Source: Paracoccaceae bacterium
Lineage (GTDB): Bacteria > Pseudomonadota > Alphaproteobacteria > Rhodobacterales > Rhodobacteraceae
Reading direction: 5' to 3'
Assembly: GCA_020630695.1 (NCBI GenBank)
Contig: JAHDIS010000039.1
Location: 1 to 38,610, forward strand
DNA length: 38,610 nucleotides
The position numbers and the translations under genes are program-made. Shown one piece after another: positions 1 to 8,671 of this stretch. The stretch's first letter is position 1, and the number at the start of each line of letters is the position of its first letter. Below the pieces are notes generated by a model. It searched no databases, had not been told where the DNA came from, and was given only the letters and a program-made list of their open reading frames with translations.

Positions 1-75
1 CCTGCATCTGCGCCCCTCTGAGGTCCGCCCCCTGCATCTGCGCCTCGCTGAGGTACGCCCCCTGCATCTGCGCCC
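1..75. repeat. 30-bp tandem repeat coding for pentapeptides
   Basis: The unit cctgcatctgcgcc plus a variable 16-base part begins at 1, 31 and 61, giving two full copies and one partial copy. Thirty bases equal ten residues, or two pentapeptides, so copy-number change would preserve frame. The array continues off the left edge, so its true length is unknown. Confidence 0.8.
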
Positions 76-936
76 AAACGGGTTGGGGAAGATCAGCCCT
101 TTAAGGTCGAAGCCCTGCATATTCGCGCCGCGCAGGTCGATCAGCACCTCGGTTGCGTTGTACTTCGCCAGCCGCCCCAGAACCTGCACCGCGTTTTCCA
201 TGTCGGAACGCACCGGTTCCAACCCGCGCGCCCAACTTTTGATCGCATCCACGTCCTCGGTGTTCGGCACACGTTTGGGCGGGAACTCCCGCGTCAATTC
301 GCGCACATAGACCGACAGCAGGCGAGAGACGCGCTCGGTCACATCCGGGCGTTCCTTGACCAATCCCTCCAATCGGTCGATGGCGGCGTTGCGGCGGGTG
401 ACGTCGTCTTCCCAGCCGTTGAATTTTTTGCCGCCGTCTTCAGGGTCTGCAATCGTCACTTGTCGTTGTGCATATAGATCAGACGCCGCTTCGGTGATTT
501 TGTCGTTGAACAACGACTCTTCTGCTGTCCGGGTCTGGTCTTGCGTTTGTTTGAGGCGGTTCAGCGACACAGGGAAGGCAACGATTGCGCCAAAGACGCC
601 GGTCAAAGCAACCAATTGCGCCAGTTTAAAGCGGAAATTCCAACTGTCGTCTGTCGCTGAAGGAACCGCGTGCCAGAGCACCTCCCAAATCAGAAAAAAC
701 AGGCCAAACCCGAGCACGAGAACGAGTGCGCCCCAAAGGATCGCAATCAAGGCAAACAAACCAGAATCGACTTTGCGACCGCCGAGCCAGCGTTTCCAGT
801 TATCCAGAGAACCAGACTCGCGTTCGCCCACGCGTAGCAGGACCCAGAAAATAAACAGAACGGCAAGAACCAGAGCAACGATGCTGAATGTTCCCCAGAA
901 TACCTCTGGTCTGATGTTGATCGTAGTCTGATTCAT
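1..936 (-). pseudogene. Pentapeptide-repeat membrane protein, partial and apparently frameshifted
   Basis: The reading frame starts at the ATG at 936 on the minus strand and stays open to the left edge. The product has three likely membrane segments (about residues 12-34, 60-88 and 104-123), then a soluble alpha-helical stretch, then pentapeptide repeats from about residue 269 (LRG-ANMQG-FDLKG). After that the frame gives an Arg/Cys-rich sequence, while the -1 frame continues perfect pentapeptides (AQMQG AYLSE AQMQG ADLRG) to the edge. One extra G in either of two G runs (plus-strand ccc at 73-75 or 97-99) would rejoin the frames. So the gene is either a recent pseudogene or carries a sequencing indel. 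Membrane-plus-pentapeptide proteins are common in Rhodobacterales; their function is unknown. The C-terminus lies outside the window. Confidence 0.75.
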
Positions 937-1157
937 ACGCCGTGCACCCTTTACCCTGCGCTCACCCTAGGCGTGCGCTGGGGTGGCGTCTACCCGTGCA
1001 GCGCACGCGTGATTTGTATGCACGCGGGCCTTGCCCGGATTGCGTTGTTTTTCGACGCGCTCAGACCTTGCATCCAACCCCGGTGACGCATAGGTTCCGG
1101 CCAACAAACGCGGGGGATGCCCCGTATCTCAGACAGCCTCTCAGACAGGAGCATCCC
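937..1157. other. Divergent intergenic region upstream of yajC
   Basis: This stretch separates the minus-strand pentapeptide gene from yajC. It should hold the promoter of the yajC-secDF unit and that of the pentapeptide gene. I see no clear consensus promoter, strong hairpin or RNA gene. A frame extending yajC upstream to 942 is open but is not typical of the family. Confidence 0.4.
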
Positions 1158-1445
1158 ATGGAAGGCAACGCCTTTGCCCAGTTCGTCCCGCTGATCCTCA
1201 TTTTTGCGATCATGTATTTTCTGCTCATCCGTCCGCAGCAGAAGAAGATGAAAGAACATCAGAACATGGTCGAGGCGCTGACGCGCGGCGATCGTGTTGT
1301 CACGCAGGGCGGCATCGTCGGCAAGGTGACAAAAGTCAAAGAAGGCAACGAGTTGGAAGTTGAAATCGCCGAAGGCGTCAAGGTTCGCGTGATCAAGCAG
1401 ACCATCGCTCAGGTGCTTTCCAAGACCGAACCTGTCGAAAGCTGA
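1158..1445 (+). CDS. yajC: Preprotein translocase accessory subunit YajC
   Basis: This 95-residue protein has one N-terminal membrane helix (about residues 8-23) followed by the RPQQKK motif typical of YajC. The soluble domain carries the family's GDRVVTQGG pattern. YajC associates with SecDF and SecYEG in the inner membrane and also binds AcrB in E. coli. The start at 1158 gives the usual family length and a GACAGGAG ribosome site lies just upstream. It is followed after 3 bases by secD, the classic yajC-secD-secF order, so the three are very likely co-transcribed. Confidence 0.97.
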   Translation: MEGNAFAQFVPLILIFAIMYFLLIRPQQKKMKEHQNMVEALTRGDRVVTQGGIVGKVTKVKEGNELEVEIAEGVKVRVIKQTIAQVLSKTEPVES

Positions 1446-1448
1446 TAG

Positions 1449-3110
1449 ATGCTCCAGATTGATCTATGGAAGCGCGTTGTCATCTGGCTCACCATTGCGG
1501 TGGGCCTTTTGCTCGCTATGCCCAACGGGTTCTACACGCGGGTTGAGCAGCACAACGACGCGATGAAGGCCATCGAAGCCGGTGCCGATACGACCGAAAA
1601 TCGGGAGCAGGCGGCGCTCTGGCCGGATATTCTGCCTTCGGGTCTGGTCAATCTGGGTCTTGATCTGCGCGGCGGTGCGCATCTGCTGGCCGAAGTGAAG
1701 CTGGCCGATGTCTATGCCGCCCGTATGGAAGCGCTCTGGCCGGATGTGCGTGATGTGCTGCGGCCCGAACGTGAGACCGTTGGCACGATCCGTTTGCAGC
1801 CCTCTGCGCCCGGTGAGCTGCGGGTGCGGATTTCCAACCCTGATGGCATGGTCCGGGCGCTGGAGCTGGTGCGCGGTCTGGCGCAGCCGGTTGTGTCCTT
1901 GACCGGGGCCGGGGCCACGGATCTGGACGTGCGCGCCGAAGACAGCGACATCGTCGTGACCCTGTCCGAGGCCGAACAACAGGCCACGGATGAGCGCACG
2001 ATGCAGCAGTCGCTTGAGATCATTCGCCGCCGGATCGACGAAGTGGGCACGCGCGAGCCAACCATTCAGCGTCAGGGCAGCGAGCGCATCCTGATCCAGG
2101 TGCCGGGCATCGGATCGGCGGCCGAACTCAAAGAGATCATCGGCACGACAGCGCAGCTGACGTTCCAGCCTGTCGTGGGTCGGGCCAGCAGCGCCGATGC
2201 AACGGCCGGTGTCGGTAACGAGATTTTGCCAAGCCTCGATGAAGAGGGTGTGTTCTACATTCTGGAATCTGTTCCTGTCGTTACGGGCGAGGAACTGGTG
2301 GATGCACAGCCGTCCTTTGACCAGAACGGATCCCCGGCGGTGAATTTCCGCTTTAATCCGGGCGGCGCGCGCAAGTTCGGCGATTACACTGCAGCCAACA
2401 TCGGCACGCTTTTTGCAATCGTTCTGGATGCCGAGGTTATTTCCGCGCCGCGCATTCAAAGCCATATCCCCGGCGGCTCGGGCATCATTACAGGCCAGTT
2501 CACCGTGGAAGAGGCGACCAATCTCGCGGTTCTGCTGCGCGCCGGTGCGCTGCCTGCGGGGCTTGAGTTCCTCGAAGAACGGACCATTGGCCCGGAGCTG
2601 GGACAGGACAGCATCGATGCGGGCAAGGTTGCCACCATCGTGGCATTTGTGGCCGTGCTTGTCTTCATGGCGCTGAGCTATGGACTGTTCGGCCTGTTTG
2701 CGAATGTCGCGCTGATCATCAACATCGTGTTGATCTTTGGTCTGCTCTCGCTGATCGGTGCCACGCTGACGCTTCCGGGTATTGCGGGGATCGTTCTGAC
2801 CGTGGGTATGGCCGTGGATGCCAATGTGCTGATCTTTGAAAGGATCAGGGAAGAACTGCGCACGGCGCGCGGACCGGCTCGAGCCATTGAGCTTGGCTAT
2901 GAAAAAGCGCTCAGCGCCATCATTGACGCCAATATTACGACATTCATCACGGCTGTGATCCTCTACGTCATGGGCTCTGGCCCAGTGCGCGGCTTTGCCA
3001 TCACGTTGGGTCTTGGCATCCTGACATCTGTCTTCACGGCGATCTTTGTGACGCGGCTTTTGATCGTGATGTGGTTTGAACGCCGCCGCCCGAAAAAGAT
3101 CGAGGTCTGA
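1449..3110 (+). CDS. secD: Protein translocase subunit SecD
   Basis: SecD forms a proton-driven inner-membrane complex with SecF that pulls preproteins out of the SecYEG channel on the periplasmic side. The 553-residue product has an N-terminal membrane helix (about 8-25), the LDLRGG motif at 71-76, a large periplasmic P1 region and five C-terminal helices. The conserved GMAVDANVLIFERIREE sequence lies in the last helices. The length is usual for alphaproteobacteria. It starts 3 bases after yajC and ends 1 base before secF, so translation is probably coupled. Confidence 0.98.
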   Translation: MLQIDLWKRVVIWLTIAVGLLLAMPNGFYTRVEQHNDAMKAIEAGADTTENREQAALWPDILPSGLVNLGLDLRGGAHLLAEVKLADVYAARMEALWPDVRDVLRPERETVGTIRLQPSAPGELRVRISNPDGMVRALELVRGLAQPVVSLTGAGATDLDVRAEDSDIVVTLSEAEQQATDERTMQQSLEIIRRRIDEVGTREPTIQRQGSERILIQVPGIGSAAELKEIIGTTAQLTFQPVVGRASSADATAGVGNEILPSLDEEGVFYILESVPVVTGEELVDAQPSFDQNGSPAVNFRFNPGGARKFGDYTAANIGTLFAIVLDAEVISAPRIQSHIPGGSGIITGQFTVEEATNLAVLLRAGALPAGLEFLEERTIGPELGQDSIDAGKVATIVAFVAVLVFMALSYGLFGLFANVALIINIVLIFGLLSLIGATLTLPGIAGIVLTVGMAVDANVLIFERIREELRTARGPARAIELGYEKALSAIIDANITTFITAVILYVMGSGPVRGFAITLGLGILTSVFTAIFVTRLLIVMWFERRRPKKIEV

Positions 3111-3111
3111 C

Positions 3112-4080
3112 ATGCGCTTGCGACTTGTTCCCGAGAAAACGAATTGGGATTTCTTTTCCCGCTCCAAGCTGTGGCTTGGGATTTCTGCCTTGCTGGTTCT
3201 GGTGGCCTTCGGGTCATTCATGCTGCAAGGGCTGAACTACGGCATCGATTTCCGTGGTGGTACAACGATCCGGACGGAAAGCACCCAACCGGTTGATGTG
3301 GGCGCCTATCGTTCGGCGCTGGAAGCGCTGGAGCTGGGGGATACCTCGATTTCCGAAGTGTTCGATCCGACCTTCGGGCCGGATCAGAACGTGGCGATGA
3401 TCCGCATTCAGGCGCAGGACGGACAGGAAGCTGTGACCACGGAAGTGATCGAGGCGGCCCGCGGCGCATTGCAGGGCGTGGCGCCGGACATCAAGTTTGT
3501 TTCGGTGGAGAGTGTCGGACCGAAAGTATCGGGCGAGCTGATCCAGACTGCGGCCATTGCCGTTGTTTTGGCGATCGGGGCCGTGTTGTTCTACATCTGG
3601 CTTCGGTTTGAATGGCAGTTTGCCTTGGGTGCGGTTGCGGCACTGGTGCACGACGTTGTGCTGACCATCGGCATCTTCTCGGAGCTTCAGATCAAGTTTG
3701 ATCTGGCCATCATCGCGGCGCTTCTGACCATTGTTGGATATTCGCTGAACGATACTGTGGTGGTCTTTGACCGCGTTCGGGAAAACCTGATCAAGTACAA
3801 GTCCCGGGACCTCAAGGAAGTTCTGAACATCTCGATCAACGAAACGCTGAGCCGGACATTCATGACATCCGTGACCACCTTGCTGGCGCTGATTTCGCTG
3901 TTTGTCTTGGGTGGTGACGTGATCCGGGGCTTTGTCTTTGCGATGATCTGGGGTGTGATTGTGGGCACCTACAGCTCGATCTTTGTGGCGTCGGCCATTC
4001 TGCTGTGGCTGGGCGTAAAACGTGACTGGTCCAAGCCGACCGACACCACTGGAAACCAGTTCGGCAACGTTGACGCCTAG
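3112..4080 (+). CDS. secF: Protein translocase subunit SecF
   Basis: This is the SecF partner of the SecDF motor, 322 residues long. It has an N-terminal helix (about 21-40), the YGIDFRGG motif at 43-50, and a C-terminal five-helix block containing GYSLNDTVVVFDRVREN, the SecF counterpart of the SecD signature. The ATG at 3112, directly after the secD stop, gives the normal SecF start; an upstream in-frame ATG at 3076 lies inside secD and is unlikely. The 3' end overlaps the likely start of the next gene. Confidence 0.98.
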   Translation: MRLRLVPEKTNWDFFSRSKLWLGISALLVLVAFGSFMLQGLNYGIDFRGGTTIRTESTQPVDVGAYRSALEALELGDTSISEVFDPTFGPDQNVAMIRIQAQDGQEAVTTEVIEAARGALQGVAPDIKFVSVESVGPKVSGELIQTAAIAVVLAIGAVLFYIWLRFEWQFALGAVAALVHDVVLTIGIFSELQIKFDLAIIAALLTIVGYSLNDTVVVFDRVRENLIKYKSRDLKEVLNISINETLSRTFMTSVTTLLALISLFVLGGDVIRGFVFAMIWGVIVGTYSSIFVASAILLWLGVKRDWSKPTDTTGNQFGNVDA

Positions 4081-4819
4081 CGACATTTTCTACGCGCTGG
4101 ACATGCCGGCGCCGCTTATCCTGGCGGCGGCGGCGTTTCTGGGCGGGCTGGTTCGGGGTTTTTCCGGCTTCGGGACCGCTATGGTGTTTCTGCCCATCGC
4201 GGGCCAGTTTCTCAGCCCTGTGGCGGCAATCATTGCGTTGATCGTCATGGATGTCTTTGGCCCGCTGCCGCTGCTGCCACGCGCAGCCCGTGATGGTCGT
4301 CCGCCGGATGTAGCCCGCCTGCTGATCGGCTCGTTGATCGTGCTGCCCTTTGGTCTGTTGCTCTTGTCGATGATGGAGCCAGCTGTCTTTCGATCTACCG
4401 TTGCCGTGGTCTCGCTGATTTTGCTGGCCATCCTGATCAGTGGGTTTCGCTATCGCGGAACGCTGAAGCCGCCGATGATCTATGGCATTGGCGGCACAGC
4501 TGGTTTTCTGGGTGGCATTGCCGGTGTGGCGGGGCCTCCGGTTATCTTGTTCTACATGGCCTCACCTTTGCCAGCCGCAGCGATCCGGGCGAATACGATG
4601 ATGTTTCTGTTCGGGTTTGATTTCCTGATGCTGGGCATGTTCGCGTATCGGGATGACCTGACCTGGGCGACCCTAATCACCGGTGTTGCGCTTGCCGCCC
4701 CAAATGTTCTGGGCAACCTCACGGGTGCAGCCATTTTCCGCCCGGAAAAAGAAAAACTCTATCGTGTGGCGGCCTACCTGATTATCACGGCGTCAGCCTT
4801 GTCCGCCTTGATCCTGTAA
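4070..4819 (+). CDS. TauE/SafE-family anion permease
   Basis: This very hydrophobic protein of about 250 residues has seven to eight predicted membrane helices. It has the family's glycine-rich hallmarks: LGGLVRGFSGFGTAM near the N-terminus and the internal repeat GGTAGFLGGIAGVAGPPVI. TauE/SafE proteins are inner-membrane exporters or importers of sulfite, sulfoacetate and similar small anions. The substrate here cannot be read from sequence and no sulfur-metabolism gene is adjacent. I chose the TTG at 4070, which overlaps secF by 11 bases; the ATG at 4103 is the alternative. The close linkage suggests co-transcription with secDF. Confidence 0.88.
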   Translation: MTPSDIFYALDMPAPLILAAAAFLGGLVRGFSGFGTAMVFLPIAGQFLSPVAAIIALIVMDVFGPLPLLPRAARDGRPPDVARLLIGSLIVLPFGLLLLSMMEPAVFRSTVAVVSLILLAILISGFRYRGTLKPPMIYGIGGTAGFLGGIAGVAGPPVILFYMASPLPAAAIRANTMMFLFGFDFLMLGMFAYRDDLTWATLITGVALAAPNVLGNLTGAAIFRPEKEKLYRVAAYLIITASALSALIL

Positions 4820-4910
4820 CCATCTTGGCCCATGTCACACCGGGCAGAGACCGCTAAAATCCGAACAGGGCTTTAGAGTTGTTGGTCTGCGCACAAACAG
4901 GAGTTGCTCG

Positions 4911-5282
4911 ATGCGAATTAACGAAATCCAGTTTTCCGACGCGGTGCCCGTGGATGGTTATGGACCGGGGTTCTTTCGGGTCGGAGGCGAAAAGATCGAG
5001 GGCGCGGTTTTGCTTGCAGGCGGTCAGCCTCAGGCTTGGGGCGGTCTGGATGACATGGAAACCCTGTTGGAACTGTCCGGGTCGGTCGATGTTGTGTTTG
5101 TAGGCATGGGCGCGGAAATCGCGCATATTCCGGCAGCCTTGCGGTCCCGGCTCGAAGAGGCCGGGCTTGGCGTCGAGGTCATGAATTCACCGGCGGCCTG
5201 CCGCACTTACAATGTCCTGCTGTCCGAAGGGCGCCGTGTGGCTCTGGCCGCACTTCCGGTTGCGGATTCCCAGAGCGGTTGA
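4911..5282 (+). CDS. Mth938-like (DUF498) domain protein, NDUFAF3 family
   Basis: This small soluble protein (123 residues) consists of a single Mth938-like domain. The family pattern is visible: FSDAVPVDGYGPGFFRVGG near the N-terminus, VFVGMGAE in the middle, and the near-terminal MNSPAACRTYNVLLSEGRRV. Human relatives are AAMDC and the complex I assembly factor NDUFAF3. Placement beside secDF is a conserved bacterial arrangement that has been noted for NDUFAF3 homologues. A role in respiratory complex assembly or membrane insertion is plausible but unproved in bacteria. An ordinary ATG start with an AGGAG site is present. Confidence 0.92.
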   Translation: MRINEIQFSDAVPVDGYGPGFFRVGGEKIEGAVLLAGGQPQAWGGLDDMETLLELSGSVDVVFVGMGAEIAHIPAALRSRLEEAGLGVEVMNSPAACRTYNVLLSEGRRVALAALPVADSQSG

Positions 5283-5350
5283 CCGATGCGCTGCTGCATG
5301 TCATGCCAGAACGGCTCGGCTAAGGGCAAAGGGACGATGGGGATCTGTCC

Positions 5351-6727
5351 ATGAAAGTCATCATCTGCGGTGCCGGGCAGGTCGGCTGGCAAATCGCAAG
5401 ACATCTTTCCGGTGAACGAAACGATGTCACGGTTGTGGACAACAACCCCGATCTGGTTCGGCGGGCTACCGATACCCTTGATGTGCAGGGGATTGCGGGT
5501 TTCGCCTCATATCCGGACGTTCTGGACAAGGCCGGTGCGCGTGATGCGGACATGGTCATCGCGGCAACTTATTCCGACGAAGTGAATATGGTCACCTGTC
5601 AGGTGGCGCATTCGGTTTTCGCGGTTCCGCGCAAGATTGCGCGCCTGCGCGCGCAAAGCTATCTGACCGCGATTTATTCCGATCTCTACCGGCGCGATCA
5701 CATGCCGATCGACGTGGTGATCAGCCCGGAAAAGGAAGTGGCCGAAGCTGCCCTGCAACGCCTGTCCGCGCCCGCTGCGTTTGATACTGAGGTCTTTCTA
5801 GGGGGTGGGGCACAGCTGCTCGGTTTGTCGATCGACGAAGATTGCCCGATCGTCAACACGCCGCTGCGCCAGTTGACAGATCTGTTTTCGACGCTGCGAT
5901 CCGTCGTGGTGGGTGTACGCCGCGAAGGCACGTTGTTTGCCCCCGAGGCAGGTGACCAGTTGTTCGTTGGGGACAGCTGTTACGTCATGGTGCACGCTGA
6001 TGACATACGCCGCACGCTTGAAATCTTTGGCAAAAGCCTGCGCAAACAGGAACGCGTGGTCATCGTGGGTGGTGGGAATGTTGGTCTTGCCGTAGCCCGC
6101 GCGCTTGAAGGGCGCACGGACCGGGTGCGTGCAAAGATGATCGAGAAAAACCGCAAATGCGCGGAACACGCCGCCGAAGAGCTGGAGCGCACAATCGTTC
6201 TGCACGGGGATGGTCTGGACGCCGGGCTGTTGTCCGAGGCCGGGATCGAACGCGCGGATGCTGCGCTATGCGTGACCGATGATGACAAGACCAACATGCT
6301 GGCTGCGGTGCGGGCCAAGGCAGCCGGATGCCCGATGGCCATCGCGCTGGTCAATGATCCGACATTGGTTCCGCTGATGGAGCCGCTGGGTGTTGATGCC
6401 TACATCAACCCACGTGCAACCACGGTCAGCTCAATCCTGCGCCACATTCGCCATGGCCGGGTTGAATCGGTCTATTCGATTGGCGATGCCGAAGCCGAGG
6501 TGATCGAAGCCGAGGTTCTGTCGACCTCGCCCATGGCAGGCAAAATGATCCGAGAGATCGATTTCCCGGAAGGCGTTCTGGTTGGAGCGGTTCGAAAAGG
6601 GGACAAGGTTTTGAAACCGACCGGATCGCTGCGGATCGATGATGGCGATCATGTCGTGATCTTTACACTGGCGGGCGATGTGCCGGAAGTTGAGCGCCTG
6701 CTGCAAGTATCGATCGACTTCTTCTAG
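5351..6727 (+). CDS. trkA: Trk system potassium uptake regulator TrkA
   Basis: TrkA is the peripheral NAD(H)-binding subunit that gates the TrkH potassium channel. The 458-residue protein has two RCK modules, each a Rossmann domain followed by a TrkA-C domain. The nucleotide motifs are GAGQVG at residues 7-12 and GGGNVG at 240-245. This duplicated architecture and length match E. coli TrkA. A GGGG ribosome site sits 8 bases before the ATG. It is separated from trkH by only 3 bases, so the two are expected to be one transcription unit. Confidence 0.97.
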   Translation: MKVIICGAGQVGWQIARHLSGERNDVTVVDNNPDLVRRATDTLDVQGIAGFASYPDVLDKAGARDADMVIAATYSDEVNMVTCQVAHSVFAVPRKIARLRAQSYLTAIYSDLYRRDHMPIDVVISPEKEVAEAALQRLSAPAAFDTEVFLGGGAQLLGLSIDEDCPIVNTPLRQLTDLFSTLRSVVVGVRREGTLFAPEAGDQLFVGDSCYVMVHADDIRRTLEIFGKSLRKQERVVIVGGGNVGLAVARALEGRTDRVRAKMIEKNRKCAEHAAEELERTIVLHGDGLDAGLLSEAGIERADAALCVTDDDKTNMLAAVRAKAAGCPMAIALVNDPTLVPLMEPLGVDAYINPRATTVSSILRHIRHGRVESVYSIGDAEAEVIEAEVLSTSPMAGKMIREIDFPEGVLVGAVRKGDKVLKPTGSLRIDDGDHVVIFTLAGDVPEVERLLQVSIDFF

Positions 6728-6730
6728 ATC

Positions 6731-8245
6731 ATGCAGGCGATCACCCGCATGCCCTTGTTCTTGCTGATGCTGGCCATCGCATCAGCGAGTTGCGTGCTGC
6801 CGGCGATCTTTGCGCTCGCGCAAGAGGGCTTTCACGACGCGCGGGCGTTCTTCTATTCCGGGTTGGTTGGCATGATCCTGACAGCGTTTGCCGGGCTGGC
6901 CATGGCAAACCGGGATCACAACCGAAACGCCTTTCGTCAGCTTGTGGCCTTGCTGGCCGGGTTTACGCTTTTGCCGGTCTTTCTGGCGGTCCCATTCTAC
7001 GAAGCGGTTCGGAATACCACTTTCCTGTCAGCCTACTTTGAAATGGTTTCCAGCCTGACGACCACCGGCGCAACTTTGTTCGAACCCGAACGGTTGTCTG
7101 GCCCCGAGCATCTGTGGCGGGCGCAGGTCGGCTGGATGGGCGGGCTGCTGATCTGGGTTTCGGCGGCGGCAATCATGGCACCCCTGACGCTTGGCGGATT
7201 CGAAGTAACCGCAAGCGGTGAGCCGGGCCAGTCGCTCAGCGGGTCGGCCATGAATGAGCAAAGCGATCCCGGCGTGCGATTGCTGCGCAGTTTTCAAGCC
7301 TTGTTTCCGGTCTACTTCGGACTGACCGTATCGCTGTGCGTGATGCTGTTGGTGGCGGGCGATCCGCCCTTGGTGGCATTGAGCCATGCGATGGCGGTGA
7401 TGTCGACATCAGGGATATCGCCCACCGGCAGTGTGCTTGAAAACGGCTCGGGTCTGGCGGGCGAAATGATCCTGATGTGCTTTATGGTCTTTGCTCTGTC
7501 CCGTCTGACATTTGCCGCCGACACCGGCAGTCGCAAACTGGGCGATTCCCTGTGGCATGATCCCGAGTTCCGCTTGGGTCTGATCATTGTGGTCATTGTG
7601 CCCTGTGCTTTGTTTCTGCGTCACTGGTGGGGCGCTTTGGACGTTGGCGGCGAAGAGAACATCGCCATGGGGCTCACGGCCTTCTGGGGCGCGCTTTTTA
7701 CCGCCGCGTCGTACCTGAGCACTACGGGCTTTGTCAGCGCCAACTGGGAAGCGGCGCAAAGCTGGTCCGGCCTGTCGACGCCCGGCATTATCCTGATGGG
7801 CCTTGCTTTGGTCGGGGGCGGCGTTGCCACCACGGCCGGCGGTGTGAAGTTGCTGCGCGTTTTTGCGCTTTACATGAACGGAGCGCGCGAAATCGAAAAA
7901 CTGGTGCATCCGTCGTCTGTCGGGCGATCGGGCTTTGTCAGTCGGCGCACCCGGCGCGAAGCGGGGTTCATTTCATGGGTGTTCTTCATGCTCTTCGCGC
8001 TGACGCTGGCGGCGATCACTGTCACACTGGGATTGGTTGGCGTCGGGTTCGAACAATCACTGGTTCTGAGCGTATCTGTGCTTTCGAACACAGGCCCGCT
8101 GATTTCTTTTGCCCCCTCAACATCCTTTGACCTGATTGCACTGGCTCCGGCTGGAAAATTGATCTTATGTGTCGGTATGGTGCTTGGACGGCTTGAATTG
8201 CTTGCAATCATCGTCATGCTTAGCCCAGACTTGTGGCGAGATTGA
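6731..8245 (+). CDS. trkH: Trk potassium uptake channel TrkH
   Basis: This integral membrane protein of 504 residues belongs to the TrkH/KtrB superfamily, whose members form a potassium-selective pore from four M1-P-M2 repeats. All four P-loop glycines are visible in TTTGAT, MSTSGIS, STTGFV and SNTGPL. TrkH works with the TrkA encoded just upstream. No strong ribosome site precedes the ATG, which fits translational coupling to trkA. The length is typical. Downstream lies about 186 bases of non-coding DNA that should hold the hfq promoter. Confidence 0.96.
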   Translation: MQAITRMPLFLLMLAIASASCVLPAIFALAQEGFHDARAFFYSGLVGMILTAFAGLAMANRDHNRNAFRQLVALLAGFTLLPVFLAVPFYEAVRNTTFLSAYFEMVSSLTTTGATLFEPERLSGPEHLWRAQVGWMGGLLIWVSAAAIMAPLTLGGFEVTASGEPGQSLSGSAMNEQSDPGVRLLRSFQALFPVYFGLTVSLCVMLLVAGDPPLVALSHAMAVMSTSGISPTGSVLENGSGLAGEMILMCFMVFALSRLTFAADTGSRKLGDSLWHDPEFRLGLIIVVIVPCALFLRHWWGALDVGGEENIAMGLTAFWGALFTAASYLSTTGFVSANWEAAQSWSGLSTPGIILMGLALVGGGVATTAGGVKLLRVFALYMNGAREIEKLVHPSSVGRSGFVSRRTRREAGFISWVFFMLFALTLAAITVTLGLVGVGFEQSLVLSVSVLSNTGPLISFAPSTSFDLIALAPAGKLILCVGMVLGRLELLAIIVMLSPDLWRD

Positions 8246-8377
8246 TCGTTCGTTTGGTTTGCTTATTTTTTAGGCGCTTCTTATTCGTTATTGGAAACAA
8301 GTGGTGGGTAAACCCGCCCAAAGGCCAAAAAAGCATCAATTTTCGGCTGGAAGTTCCGTAACGAGCAATACATACTC

Positions 8378-8397
8378 TGGCACGGACGGACGTGCCA
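8378..8397 (+). promoter_or_regulatory. Hairpin in the hfq leader
   Basis: The sequence TGGCACG-GACGGA-CGTGCCA is a perfect 7-bp inverted repeat with a six-base loop, 34 bases before the hfq ATG. There is no T-run after it, so it is not a simple terminator. It could be a leader structure affecting hfq translation; hfq is autoregulated in E. coli. The function here is inference. Confidence 0.45.
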
Positions 8398-8431
8398 CGC
8401 ACCAACACGCATAAGAACAAAAGGCAATTCA

Positions 8432-8671
8432 ATGGCTTCGGACAGACAGAACCTGCAAGACGCATTCCTTAACCACGTGCGCAAAACCAAGGTTCCGGTA
8501 ACGGTCTTCTTGATCAATGGTGTGAAGTTGCAAGGTGTTATCACTTGGTTTGATAACTTCTGCGTGCTTTTGCGTCGCGATGGTCAAAGCCAGCTGGTCT
8601 ATAAACACGCGATCAGCACGATTATGCCGAGCCAGCCGATCAATCTGTACGACGGCGAAGAGGCGTCTTGA
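8432..8671 (+). CDS. hfq: RNA chaperone Hfq
   Basis: Hfq is a hexameric Sm-like protein that binds sRNAs and mRNAs and promotes their pairing. The 79-residue product contains the full Sm1 motif ([19 protein letters not shown]) and the Sm2 YKHAISTI. The family's usual start ([11 protein letters not shown]) is clear, with QDxFLN needed for proximal-face binding. As in other alphaproteobacteria the C-terminal tail is very short. An AAGG site precedes the ATG. The stop overlaps the TTG start of hflX, so the two are translationally coupled. Confidence 0.98.
   Translation: MASDRQNLQDAFLNHVRKTKVPVTVFLINGVKLQGVITWFDNFCVLLRRDGQSQLVYKHAISTIMPSQPINLYDGEEAS

Noticed and set aside
1-75. CRISPR-like array of 30-base repeats
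   Set aside because: The units abut without spacers and encode in-frame pentapeptides on the minus strand.
356-931. Plus-strand ORF of 191 codons
   Set aside because: It is antisense to the membrane part of the pentapeptide-repeat protein, and its Ser/Arg/Thr-rich product resembles no protein.
942-1157. Longer yajC start
   Set aside because: It would add a 72-residue basic extension absent from the family; the ATG at 1158 has a good ribosome site.
1464-3221. Minus-strand ORF of 585 codons opposite secD
   Set aside because: A shadow produced by codon bias in a GC-rich gene; its His/Arg/Gln-rich product lacks any domain, while secD is unmistakable.
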